DNA from: CAZCZZ01 sp964503335
Lineage (GTDB): Bacteria; Verrucomicrobiota; Kiritimatiellia; CAIVKH01
Assembly (NCBI GenBank): GCA_964503335.1
Contig: CAZCZZ010000022.1
Coordinates: 1-57,867, forward strand
Direction: 5' to 3'
Length of the DNA stretch: 57,867 bases
Under the pieces are notes generated by a model, which was given only the letters and a program-made list of their open reading frames with translations, was not told the DNA's origin and searched no databases. Numbering within the stretch: the stretch's first letter is position 1; each line of letters opens with the position of its first letter. A program made the position numbers and the translations under genes. Positions 1-9,821 of this stretch are shown here, in pieces.

Positions 1-33
1 ATCTCAGATCTCGAATTTCAAATCTCTGGCCCA

Positions 34-104
34 TCCGTGCTATCCGTGACCTCCGTGGGCAATATTCGGTTCGGAGTTCCGTGTATTCCGTGTGTTCCGT
101 GGGC
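34..104. repeat. Two blocks of 9-bp tandem repeats (TCCGTGNNN)
   Basis: Three consecutive 9-mers of the form TCCGTGNNN lie at 34-60 and three more at 78-104. Both blocks end in TCCGTGGGC and are separated by 17 bp. The stretch precedes argG and has no convincing ORF. It resembles other short-period repeat blocks in this window (10-bp period at 1399-1428 and 1806-1835, 9-bp period at 40163-40193). Function unknown. Confidence 0.7.
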
Positions 105-190
105 AGACATCCGGGCTCCTCGCGTTCCTACATCTTGATTTTTCCGCGTCGGCCATGCATCGTTCGGCGGCTTTTTCCAGGAGAACCATC

Positions 191-1399
191 ATGAAAGTTG
201 TACTCGCATATTCCGGCGGCCTCGACACCTCGGTGCTGCTCAAGTGGATCAAGGACACCTACAACGCGGAGATCATCTGCTTCGCCGCCGACATCGGCCA
301 GGCCGAGGAGCTCAGCGGCCTGAAGGAGAAGGCGATCAAGAGCGGCGCGAAGAAGATCTACATCGACGACCTCCGCGAAGAGTTTGCCCGCGACTTCGTA
401 TTCCCCATGCTGCGCGCTGGCGGCGTGTACGAGAACGGCTACCTGATGGGAACCTCGATTGCCCGACCGCTCATTGCCAAGCGTCAGGTGGAGATTGCCG
501 TCAAGGAAGGCGCTGACGCCATCGCGCACGGCGCGACCGGAAAAGGCAACGATCAGGTTCGTTTCGAGCTGACCGCTTTCGCCCTGCAGCCGAATACGAA
601 GGTCATTGCACCGTGGCGCGAGGCCCGCTTCCGCGACCAGTTCCCCGGCCGCACCGCGATGCTGGATTACTGCGCGAAGCACAAGATCCCGGTCGAAGCC
701 ACGGCGAAGAAGCCGTACTCGATGGATCGCAATCTCCTGCACATCAGCTTCGAAGGCGGCATCCTCGAGGATCCGTGGGCCGAGCCGCCGGCGGACATGT
801 TCAAGCTCTCCGTGTCGCCCGAGAAGGCGCCGAACAAGCCGGAGTATGTCGAAGTCGATTTCGTGAAGGGCAATCCCGTGGCGGTGAATGGCAAGAAGCT
901 GTCCCCCGCCCGCCTGATGGAAACGCTGAACGAGATCGGCGGTCGCAACGGCGTCGGTCGTATCGACATGGTTGAGAACCGTTTCGTCGGCATGAAGAGC
1001 CGCGGCGTGTACGAGACGCCCGGCGGCTTCATCGTCCACCGCGCCCGCGAGGCCGTGGAACAGATCACGATGGACCGCGAAGTGTTGCACCTGCGCAACC
1101 AGCTCGTCCCCCAGTACGCGAAGCTCGTGTACAACGGCTTCTGGTTCGCACCCGAGCGCGAGATGCTGCAGACCGCGATGGACGAAGCCGCGTCCACCGT
1201 GACCGGCACCGCCCGCATCAAGCTCTACAAGGGCAACGCGATCGTCGTCGGCCGCAAATCCAAGCAGTCCCTCTACGACCCCAGCATCGCCTCCTTCGAA
1301 GGCGGCTCCGGCTACGACCAGGGCGACGCCACCGGCTTCATCAAACTCAACGCCCTCCGCTTGCGCGTGCGGGCGAATTTGAAGAGGAAGAAGTCTTAA
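191..1399 (+). CDS. argG: Argininosuccinate synthase
   Basis: Condenses citrulline and aspartate, using ATP, to argininosuccinate in arginine synthesis; cytoplasmic. The 402-residue product is normal for the family. It opens with the PP-loop SGGLDTS at residues 8-14. GATGKGNDQVRFE (ATP/citrulline binding) and YSMDRNLLHISFEGGILEDPW-type family sequence follow. The start at 191 is chosen because the family N-terminus MKVVLAYSGG begins there and AGGAG lies just upstream; the reading frame stays open further 5' but that extension has no family similarity. The stop codon touches the left inverted repeat of the following GxxExxY cassette. Confidence 0.97.
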   Translation: MKVVLAYSGGLDTSVLLKWIKDTYNAEIICFAADIGQAEELSGLKEKAIKSGAKKIYIDDLREEFARDFVFPMLRAGGVYENGYLMGTSIARPLIAKRQVEIAVKEGADAIAHGATGKGNDQVRFELTAFALQPNTKVIAPWREARFRDQFPGRTAMLDYCAKHKIPVEATAKKPYSMDRNLLHISFEGGILEDPWAEPPADMFKLSVSPEKAPNKPEYVEVDFVKGNPVAVNGKKLSPARLMETLNEIGGRNGVGRIDMVENRFVGMKSRGVYETPGGFIVHRAREAVEQITMDREVLHLRNQLVPQYAKLVYNGFWFAPEREMLQTAMDEAASTVTGTARIKLYKGNAIVVGRKSKQSLYDPSIASFEGGSGYDQGDATGFIKLNALRLRVRANLKRKKS

Positions 1400-1428
1400 C
1401 CGCGAATTTGCGCTAATTTACGCGAATG
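1399..1428. repeat. Left 30-bp inverted repeat of GxxExxY cassette
   Basis: Begins ACCGCGAATTTGCGC and ends TTTACGCGAATG. It starts at the last base of the argG stop codon and ends with the ATG of the GxxExxY gene. It pairs with 1806-1835 with two mismatches. A transcript across the cassette would place the two arms at the ends of a roughly 437-nt RNA. Confidence 0.9.
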
Positions 1429-1842
1429 TCGGAAATCCTGGAAAAAGAGCTGGTGTTTAGGATTGTTGGGTGCGCTATGAAGGTGCATTCGGAAGTCGGC
1501 TATGGTTTTCGGGAGAAGTCTTATGAGCGAGCGCTATGCGTGGAGTTCGCCCATGAGGGGATCGCCTTCAATCAACAGTCCGTGTTCCCGATGTACTACA
1601 GAGGACAGCTCATTGATGAGTATATCCCCGATCTGGACGTCGCGGAACGGGTTCTCGTTGACGCAAAAACCATCGACTCCATTACGGATTCCGAGCGCGG
1701 CCAGATGATCAACTACCTCAAAGTAACGGATCGAGAAGTTGGCGTCATCGTCAACTTCAAGCATCCTTCCCTCCAGTGGGAAAGAATCGTTCTCTCAACT
1801 CCAACCATTCGCGTAAATTCGCGTAAATTCGCGGTCAAATGA
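1426..1842 (+). CDS. GxxExxY family protein (PD-(D/E)XK-like)
   Basis: A 138-residue protein of the GxxExxY family (PF13366). The name motif is visible as GYGFREKSYERAL near residues 25-37. IPDLDVAERVLVDAKTID is the region corresponding to a PD-(D/E)XK-like nuclease core, and the segment GVIVNFKHPSLQWERIVL is typical of the family C-terminus. Biological role is unknown; the nuclease relationship is fold-level knowledge of the family, not shown here. The final residues (about NSRKFAVK) are encoded by the right inverted repeat, and the TGA stop overlaps the lysA start codon (ATGA). It probably travels as a cassette with its repeats. Confidence 0.85.
   Translation: MSEILEKELVFRIVGCAMKVHSEVGYGFREKSYERALCVEFAHEGIAFNQQSVFPMYYRGQLIDEYIPDLDVAERVLVDAKTIDSITDSERGQMINYLKVTDREVGVIVNFKHPSLQWERIVLSTPTIRVNSRKFAVK
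1806..1835. repeat. Right 30-bp inverted repeat of GxxExxY cassette
   Basis: Begins CATTCGCGTAAATTCGCG and is the reverse complement of 1399-1428 apart from two positions. It is translated as the tail of the GxxExxY protein and ends four bases before the lysA ATG, so the lysA ribosome-binding region is made of repeat sequence. Confidence 0.9.
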
Positions 1843-3089
1843 ATCCCTTCGCTTACATAAATGGTCGCCTCTTCGCTGAGGGTGTCGCTCTCGAGGAGCT
1901 CGCTTCCCGGTACGGCACCCCTCTCTACGTCTACAGCCGCGGTCATCTTCAGTCGCAGTTCCGCGCGCTGAAGAGCGTGATGGCGCCGGTGAGTCCGCTG
2001 ATCTGCTATGCGGTGAAATCGAATACGAATGCGGCGGTGATTGCGACGTTTGCGGCGGAGGGCGCGGGTGCGGATGTCGTGTCGAGCGGCGAGCTGATTC
2101 GTGCGCGTCGGGCCGGTGTTCCGGCCAATCGCATCGTGTTCGCCGGTGTCGGCAAGACCGAAGCGGAAATCGAGCATGCGCTTCGCGAAGATATCCTCTA
2201 CTTCACGGTGGAGTCGGAACCGGAATTGGAACGCATTTCGGCCTGCGCGAAGAAGCTCGGGACCACGGGTCGCGTCGCGATCCGCGTGAACCCCGACGTC
2301 GACCCGAAGACGCACAAGTACACGAGCACGGGGAAGAAAGAGAACAAGTTCGGCGTGGACCTTCAGCGCGCGATCGCGGCCTACGAGCTTGCGGCGAAGC
2401 TTCCCAACCTCGCCATCACGTCGCTCCACATGCATCTCGGCTCGCCGATCATGACGGCGACGCCTTACGCCGAGGCGCTCGCCAAGGTGAAGGATCTCTG
2501 CCACGAACTGAAGAAGCGCTTCCCGACATTCAAGCATATCGACATCGGAGGCGGCCTCGGCATTCCGTACAAGCCCGAGGACAAGCCGTTCGACCTGAAG
2601 GCGTTCGCCGATGCGGTCATTCCGCCGCTGAAAGAGCTCGGCCTGACCGTAAGCATGGAGCCGGGTCGCTTCCTGACCGGCAATGCCGGCGTGCTGCTGA
2701 CGCGCGTCGAATACATCAAAGAGAACCCGTTCAAAAAGTTCATCGTCATCGACGCGGCGATGAACGACTTGATCCGGCCTGCGCTATACGAGGCGTACCA
2801 CGGCATCAAGCCGGTGCGCGAAACGACGGATACGGTCTTTGGCGACCTTGTTGGACCCGTTTGCGAGTCTGGGGATTTCCTCGCGGCGAACCGGGATCTA
2901 CCCGACGTGAAACAGGGCGAACTCCTCGCCGTGATGAGCGCCGGTTCGTACGGCTTCGCCATGTCGTCCACCTACAACAGCCGTCCCCGCGCCGCCGAGG
3001 TCATGGTTTCCGGAACGCGTCACGAAGTTGTGCGCGCCCGCGAATCAATCGAAGATCTCACCAAGGGCGAGACGCTGCCGAATTGGTAG
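1839..3089 (+). CDS. lysA: Diaminopimelate decarboxylase
   Basis: PLP enzyme that decarboxylates meso-diaminopimelate to lysine, the last step of lysine synthesis. The 416-residue length is typical. The PLP lysine is K60 in CYAVKSNTN. HMHLGSPI, the glycine loop GGGLGIPY, EPGRFLTGNAG, the substrate-binding CESGDFLA and the C-terminal GSYGFAMSSTYNSRPRAAE follow in family order. The ATG overlaps the stop of the GxxExxY gene by ATGA, so its translation signal seems to have been rebuilt or captured by the cassette. purD follows 22 bp downstream on the same strand. Confidence 0.96.
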   Translation: MNPFAYINGRLFAEGVALEELASRYGTPLYVYSRGHLQSQFRALKSVMAPVSPLICYAVKSNTNAAVIATFAAEGAGADVVSSGELIRARRAGVPANRIVFAGVGKTEAEIEHALREDILYFTVESEPELERISACAKKLGTTGRVAIRVNPDVDPKTHKYTSTGKKENKFGVDLQRAIAAYELAAKLPNLAITSLHMHLGSPIMTATPYAEALAKVKDLCHELKKRFPTFKHIDIGGGLGIPYKPEDKPFDLKAFADAVIPPLKELGLTVSMEPGRFLTGNAGVLLTRVEYIKENPFKKFIVIDAAMNDLIRPALYEAYHGIKPVRETTDTVFGDLVGPVCESGDFLAANRDLPDVKQGELLAVMSAGSYGFAMSSTYNSRPRAAEVMVSGTRHEVVRARESIEDLTKGETLPNW

Positions 3090-3111
3090 AGGCCTGCCGC
3101 GTGTTTCATCC

Positions 3112-4395
3112 ATGAGTTCTGATCCCATCATCCTTATCGTCGGCGGCGGCGGCCGCGAACATGCGCTCGCGTGGAAGATCGCGCAGGATAGTTCACGGCC
3201 TCGCATCTACTGCGCTCCCGGCAATGCGGGCACGGCGTCAATCGCAACAAATCTCCCGATCACCGCGACTGACATTCCCACCCTTCTCCACTGGGCGAAG
3301 GCGTTTAAGCCCGCATTGACCGTCGTCGGCCCCGAAGCGCCACTGTGCGCCGGCATCGCCGATGCATTTGCGGAGGCCGGCTTCCGCGTGTTTGGTCCCT
3401 CCGCTGCGGCCGCGCGCCTGGAAGGCAGCAAGATGTTCGCGAAGGAAGTCATGCAGGCCGCGGGTGTGCCCACGGCAGGGGCGTGGACATTCACGAACGC
3501 GGACGAGGCCAAGGCATTCGTTCGCCAACATGGTGCTCCCCTGGTGGTTAAGGCCGACGGGCTGGCCGCCGGCAAGGGCGTGACGGTCTGCACGAAGACC
3601 GACGAGGCGATCAACGCCATCGACGACGCGCTTGTCCGCAACGTATTCGGCAGCGCGGGAAGCCATGTCCTGATCGAGGAGTTCCTCGAGGGCGAAGAAG
3701 CGTCGATCCTCGCCCTCATCGACGGCGAGCATGTGGTGATGCTCGCTTCATCGCAGGATCACAAACGCGTGTTTGATCATGACGAGGGACCGAACACCGG
3801 CGGCATGGGCGCGTATTCCCCTGCCCCTGTTGTGAACGCGCAACTCTGGCCGTTGATCCGCGAACAGGTTTTCGACCGCACGCTCGCGGAACTCCGCAAG
3901 CGCGGCATCGTGTTCAAAGGCATCCTCTATGCCGGCATCATGCTCACCCGAAACGGACCGAAGGTGCTGGAATTCAACACGCGGTTTGGCGATCCCGAGA
4001 CGGAGGCGATCCTGCCGCGCTGGGACGGCGACATGCTCCCCGCGCTCCACGCCTGCGTCGATGGCACGCTTTCGGAGTCGCATGTGAAGTGGAAACCCGA
4101 AGCCTGCGCTTGCATCGTCATGGCGGCAGGCGGCTATCCGGGCACGTACCAGCAGGGTCTTGTCATCGAAGGCCTGGCCGATGCGGCCAGGCAACCCGGC
4201 GTCGTAGTATTCCATTCGGGAACTCGCGTGCAGGGCGCTGACGTGGTGACGGCAGGCGGACGCGTCCTCGCCGTGGCGGGCTCCGGTCCGACCCTGCGCG
4301 ACGCGGTGGACCGGGCCTATGCGGGCGCCAGGGCCATTCGATTCGATGGCGCCCACTATCGAAAAGACATCGCATGGCGGGCGCTGACTTCGTAA
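3112..4395 (+). CDS. purD: Phosphoribosylamine-glycine ligase (GAR synthetase)
   Basis: ATP-grasp enzyme joining glycine to phosphoribosylamine in purine synthesis. The 427-residue product starts with the N-domain signature GGGGREHALAWKI. The ATP-grasp core shows VKADGLAAGKGV, GGMGAYSPAP and EFNTRFGDPETEAILPR (metal and ATP ligands). The start at 3112 gives the canonical N-terminus MSSDPIILIVGGGG; the frame is open back into lysA but that part is not conserved. Likely cotranscribed with lysA upstream and the S41-like gene 10 bp downstream. Confidence 0.96.
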   Translation: MSSDPIILIVGGGGREHALAWKIAQDSSRPRIYCAPGNAGTASIATNLPITATDIPTLLHWAKAFKPALTVVGPEAPLCAGIADAFAEAGFRVFGPSAAAARLEGSKMFAKEVMQAAGVPTAGAWTFTNADEAKAFVRQHGAPLVVKADGLAAGKGVTVCTKTDEAINAIDDALVRNVFGSAGSHVLIEEFLEGEEASILALIDGEHVVMLASSQDHKRVFDHDEGPNTGGMGAYSPAPVVNAQLWPLIREQVFDRTLAELRKRGIVFKGILYAGIMLTRNGPKVLEFNTRFGDPETEAILPRWDGDMLPALHACVDGTLSESHVKWKPEACACIVMAAGGYPGTYQQGLVIEGLADAARQPGVVVFHSGTRVQGADVVTAGGRVLAVAGSGPTLRDAVDRAYAGARAIRFDGAHYRKDIAWRALTS

Positions 4396-4405
4396 GAGTA
4401 TCGGT

Positions 4406-5668
4406 ATGCGCAATCTGAACATTGGCGGCGTCACTGCCCTGCTTCTGGCTTCCACCCTTTCTGTCCGGGCCGATGTGGCGGCGCTTGACGCAATCCAGCA
4501 GGCGGTAAGCGGCCTCTATTCCGCCGTGTCCTCCTACGGCATCGCCGTGGACGCCGATGCGGCAAAGCGGGTCGCCCTCGATTCCGTCCTCAAGAGCATC
4601 GACGCGAAGGGCAGGCTTCTCTCTGCGGATGAATGGAAACACATCGAGGAAGAGCGGCGCGGCCTTGATTACACACCCGGCTTCCAGCTCAACATCTCGA
4701 ACGGCCTCCCTTACATCATTCATGTCATGCCCGAGTCACCGGCTGCAGCCGCGGGCATCCGCACAAACGATGTGATCATCGACGTGGCGGGAACGTCGGT
4801 CTCGCCCGCGCCGCTCGTTCACATGCTCAAGTCGCTGCGCTCACACACCAACGATTCCGTCCGGCTCGTCCTCCAACGCACACCCGCCACCACGAATGCC
4901 GTGACCGTCCAACGCGACCTGCTGCAGCTGCCCGCGCTGGAAGTCGCGGAGATCACGCCGGCGAAGATCGGCTATGCGCTGGTCAACGGCCTGTTCGAAG
5001 GTTCCGGCGCGCTGATCGAGGCGCAGATCGAAGGCGCATCGAAAGCCGGATGCTACGGCATGGTCATCGATCTTCGCGGAGCCAACGGGAACTCCGTCAC
5101 AGACGCGGCACGTGTGGCCGGACTTTTCGCCGACAGCGAAGCGACGCTCTGCACGTTCCGCGACTTGAACGGCGCGGAGAAGCGCGAGGAACGGAACGGC
5201 AAGCGGAACCCCGTCGCCATGCCGGTGATGATCCTGATTGACCATGACACCTCCGGCGCGGCCGAAGTTCTTGCCGCGATGATGGCGGGTAGCGTTCGCG
5301 GGGCGATGCTGATCGGGCAGACGACCGAAGGTGATCCGATGATCCGTGAGGCCGTGGCGCTACCGGGCGGCGAACTGGCCTATCTCACCGTGCAGAAACT
5401 CGTGACCGCCGACGGACAGGTCTTCGACGGCAAGACCGGCGTACATCCCGATGTCATCGTCAAAACGTCGAACGTGGTTGAGCAGGAGTTTGAGCCGGAC
5501 ATGACGAGCGACCGGCGTGAGGCTCTCGAACAGGAGATCATCGACAAGGGCATGCGCGAACGCATGCGCGGCGACGCCGTGCTGCGCCGCGCCGTGGATA
5601 TCCTGCTCGGCCTCAAGGCCCTCAACATCCGCGGTTTCAGCGCCGCAACGCCAGATTCTGCTGATTGA
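4406..5668 (+). CDS. S41/CtpA-like PDZ protein, catalytic residues apparently lost
   Basis: Exported 420-residue homologue of C-terminal processing peptidases. A signal peptide is visible (MRNLNIGGVTALLLASTLSVRA), then an N-terminal helical part, a PDZ domain around residues 90-165 (PESPAAAAGIRTNDVIIDVAG) and an S41 core. In CtpA/Prc the catalytic Ser is three residues before the Glu of the SASE motif and the Lys is in TFGKG. Here the matching stretches read TSGAAEV and TTEGDP, so the Ser position is Gly (a Ser is one residue earlier) and the Lys position is Asp. By eye this looks like a non-proteolytic relative, perhaps a binding or scaffold protein. The alignment is manual, so a shift of one residue cannot be excluded. 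Confidence 0.8.
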   Translation: MRNLNIGGVTALLLASTLSVRADVAALDAIQQAVSGLYSAVSSYGIAVDADAAKRVALDSVLKSIDAKGRLLSADEWKHIEEERRGLDYTPGFQLNISNGLPYIIHVMPESPAAAAGIRTNDVIIDVAGTSVSPAPLVHMLKSLRSHTNDSVRLVLQRTPATTNAVTVQRDLLQLPALEVAEITPAKIGYALVNGLFEGSGALIEAQIEGASKAGCYGMVIDLRGANGNSVTDAARVAGLFADSEATLCTFRDLNGAEKREERNGKRNPVAMPVMILIDHDTSGAAEVLAAMMAGSVRGAMLIGQTTEGDPMIREAVALPGGELAYLTVQKLVTADGQVFDGKTGVHPDVIVKTSNVVEQEFEPDMTSDRREALEQEIIDKGMRERMRGDAVLRRAVDILLGLKALNIRGFSAATPDSAD

Positions 5669-5698
5669 CCTCCTGCCCTTCCGAGGCGAGATTCTGTC

Positions 5699-7876
<2,178 letters not shown>

Positions 7877-7881
7877 CCTGC

Positions 7882-7898
7882 CGGCGCAACTTGCGCCG
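7882..7898. terminator. Short GC hairpin after glyA
   Basis: CGGCGC and GCGCCG flank a 5-base loop, starting 6 bp after the fusion-gene stop. There is no T tract after it, so it is at best a weak or Rho-assisted 3' end. Confidence 0.35.
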
Positions 7899-7922
7899 AC
7901 ATCAAACTCAAAGGCCTTGTGA

Positions 7923-8384
7923 CCGTTCCCCGCACCCGCGGGAACGGTCTGCAAGACTCCCACGCTGTTCCCCGGACCACGGGGAACACGCTGCAGCGCT
8001 TCCACGCCGTTCCCCACACCCGCGGGAACGGTCTCCAAGACTCCCACGCTGTTCCCCGGACCACGGGGAACACGCTGCAACATTTCCACGCCGTTCCCCA
8101 CACCCGCGGGAACAGTCTGCAGGACTCCCACGCTGTTCCCCGGACCAAGGGGAACCCGCTGCAGCGCTTCCATGCCGTTCCCCACACCCGCGGGAACGGT
8201 CTGCAAGACTCCCACGCTGTTCCCCGGACCACGGGGAACACGCTGCAACGTTTCCACGCCGTTCCCCGCACCCGCGGGAACAGTCTGCAGGGCTTCCACG
8301 CTGTTCCCCGGACCACGGGGAACACGCTGCAACGCTTCCACGCTGTTCCCCCTAGTCGCGAGAACGGTCTGCGGAGTTTCCTTT
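7923..8384. repeat. Array of eleven 42-bp palindromic tandem repeats (84-bp A/B super-unit)
   Basis: Eleven units of exactly 42 bp follow each other without indels, alternating two types. A units (7923, 8007, 8091, 8175, 8259, and a decayed one at 8343) begin CCGTTCCCC and carry stem GTTCCC/GGGAAC. B units (7965, 8049, 8133, 8217, 8301) carry an 8-bp stem GTTCCCCG/CGGGGAAC around loop GACCA. The second half of each unit is also conserved (CTGCA then CTTCCACG or CTCCCACG). A further decayed half-unit follows to about 8410. Because 42 is a multiple of 3 and the unit lacks stops, several frames on both strands are open and encode 14-residue peptide repeats. I regard it as a structural DNA/RNA array rather than a gene. 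Confidence 0.9.
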
Positions 8385-8413
8385 TTGTTCCGCGTACTTG
8401 GGTGAATGCCCTT

Positions 8414-8432
8414 AGGCGCTCGCAGAGCGCCT
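8414..8432. repeat. Perfect 8-bp stem hairpin downstream of the 42-bp array
   Basis: AGGCGCTC and GAGCGCCT enclose the loop GCA. No T tract follows on either strand. The rest of the interval 8385-8557 holds nothing else I can name. It may be a processing or termination structure between the rightward glyA fusion and the leftward sigma operon. Confidence 0.45.
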
Positions 8433-8557
8433 CGCATGGCAGGGACGGACGCCGCGTGGGGTCACGGGCCTACAACCCACCGGGACAACGCAGCCTTGAT
8501 GGGTTACGGGTAAGGACGTGCTGGAGCGCGGAGCGCCTGCGACGCGTTCAGAAGACG

Positions 8558-9157
8558 TCAGCGATCCAATTGGAAACGCACGGGGGCTGTCTGCAATCCG
8601 CCGTAGCCCGAACCGGGCAGCATCTGATGGCGGTTTGAGGTGATGAACACGACAGGAAGGTTCGGATTCACGAGGTAATCGAGTGATGGATTCGTCGATG
8701 CAAGCATCACCGACGGCTTCTCGACCACCGTGGCAACCACGGGAACGACGGCGGGCTGGACAGCAGAGGTCGGAGCGGCTGCCGCGGGAATGGGCGCTGA
8801 CTGCTGCTGCATGCCTGAGATCATACCGAAACCCACGAGGACCATGACACCGGCGGCGGCGGCGACGCGGAGGAGCGGAACGGGTTCCGACTGGAGCCAG
8901 TTGCCGAAGGCGACGAGAATACCGCGCGGCGCTTCCTTGGATTCGCGGATACCGGCGCGGATCGCAGCCAGATTGCGAGATTCAAAATCCGCGTCAGGCC
9001 GCTCGTATTTCTTGAGTCCCACGACGAGGCAGAGCTTCGTTACCTGATCAAAAACAACGCGGCAGGGAGGGCAGGCCTTGATGTGCGCCTCGGCTTCAGG
9101 CGAAACCCGACCGTTTTCCATCTCCCAGCATTCCTTCTGTGCATCCTTACATTTCAT
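8558..9157 (-). CDS. Zinc-binding anti-sigma factor, membrane anchored
   Basis: A 199-residue protein whose N-terminus has the anti-sigma zinc motif HxxxCxxC (H25, C29, C32; HIKACPPC). It then has an amphipathic cytoplasmic segment, one membrane segment near residues 95-115 (LLRVAAAAGVMVLVGFGM) and an Ala/Pro-rich outer part. The start at 9157 is chosen because its ATG overlaps the sigma factor stop (ATGA), the usual coupling of sigma and anti-sigma genes. It probably holds the preceding ECF sigma factor at the membrane until a signal arrives; the signal is unknown. Confidence 0.85.
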   Translation of the reverse strand: MKCKDAQKECWEMENGRVSPEAEAHIKACPPCRVVFDQVTKLCLVVGLKKYERPDADFESRNLAAIRAGIRESKEAPRGILVAFGNWLQSEPVPLLRVAAAAGVMVLVGFGMISGMQQQSAPIPAAAAPTSAVQPAVVPVVATVVEKPSVMLASTNPSLDYLVNPNLPVVFITSNRHQMLPGSGYGGLQTAPVRFQLDR

Positions 9158-9765
9158 GAGACAAACTCTTTCAATGCTTTCTGTAGCTTCTGCCGTGCGT
9201 AGAACAATCGCGATCGAATCGTTCCCGGTGAGCACTCCAGCATTCGGGCAAGCTCTTCGTACTCGATACCCTGAATGTCATGGAGGACCACGACCGTTCT
9301 ATGTCTCTCTGACAACTTCATGAGCGCTTTGTTCAAACGAATTTGAAATTCTTTTTCATCGGCATCCTTTACAGGTGACTCCTTGGACACCAATTCGACG
9401 TAAGTCTTGTCCCGCTCGGCACCTGCGTCGATATCATCCAGGCTCACGGTCTGGCGGCGCCCCCTGCTCCGCAGAAGATTGATGGCGCGGTTTATGGCGC
9501 TGCGGTAGATCCAGGTGTAGAACGTCGAGCCGCCGCGGAAGTCCTTCAGGGCTGTGTAAGCTTTGATAAACACGTTCTGGACAACGTCTTCCGCGTCGTG
9601 CCGGTTGGAAGTCATGTTGTAGACCGCGGCGTAAAGCTTGCCCTGGTATCGCTTCACGAGCTCTTCGAATGCCAGGTCATCGCCACGTTGAGTGCGCAGA
9701 ACAAGCTCGCCGTCAGGGAGTTCCGCAAGCGGTGTATTGCCGGGCTTTGGTTCCGGATCCGTCAT
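9154..9765 (-). CDS. ECF (RpoE-like) RNA polymerase sigma factor
   Basis: A 203-residue ECF sigma factor. Region 2 is visible as FEELVKRYQGKLYAAVYNM and DAEDVVQNVFIKAYTAL, with the core-binding and -10 recognition helices (FYTWIYRSAINRAINLLR). Region 4 is ALMKLSERHRTVVVL to GTIRSRLFYARQKLQ. It overlaps the anti-sigma gene by four bases. The PUR-domain gene lies 56 bp upstream on the same strand, so the pair may be read through from the riboswitch-led operon or have its own promoter. Confidence 0.93.
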   Translation of the reverse strand: MTDPEPKPGNTPLAELPDGELVLRTQRGDDLAFEELVKRYQGKLYAAVYNMTSNRHDAEDVVQNVFIKAYTALKDFRGGSTFYTWIYRSAINRAINLLRSRGRRQTVSLDDIDAGAERDKTYVELVSKESPVKDADEKEFQIRLNKALMKLSERHRTVVVLHDIQGIEYEELARMLECSPGTIRSRLFYARQKLQKALKEFVS

Positions 9766-9821
9766 CGGCGCCGTATGATAGGGCGCACGCCGCGGATCGT
9801 CACCCCTTTTCCGGACAAGCT

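Larger units (their letters stand above)
1399..1835. mobile_element. Inverted-repeat-bounded GxxExxY gene cassette
   Basis: The 30 bp at 1399-1428 and the 30 bp at 1806-1835 are inverted copies matching at 28 of 30 positions. Each is built from a roughly 10-bp unit (ATTCGCGTAA/TTACGCGAAT). They enclose almost exactly one gene: its ATG lies at the inner edge of the left repeat, and its last codons are encoded by the right repeat. The cassette sits between argG and lysA with no other sequence added. No transposase is visible, so any mobility would need help in trans. Calling it mobile is inference; the repeats themselves are directly visible. Confidence 0.55.

Noticed and set aside
128..1090. 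320-residue minus-strand frame inside argG
   Set aside because: Codon-bias shadow of argG, without any recognisable motif. High-GC coding DNA in this window produces many such antisense frames, for instance at 40405-41526 and 44659-45561.
7923..8384. CRISPR array (the hairpin GTTCCCC...GGGGAAC recalls type I repeats)
   Set aside because: The sequences between hairpins are also repeated, the period is 42 bp with two alternating unit types, and no cas gene is near.
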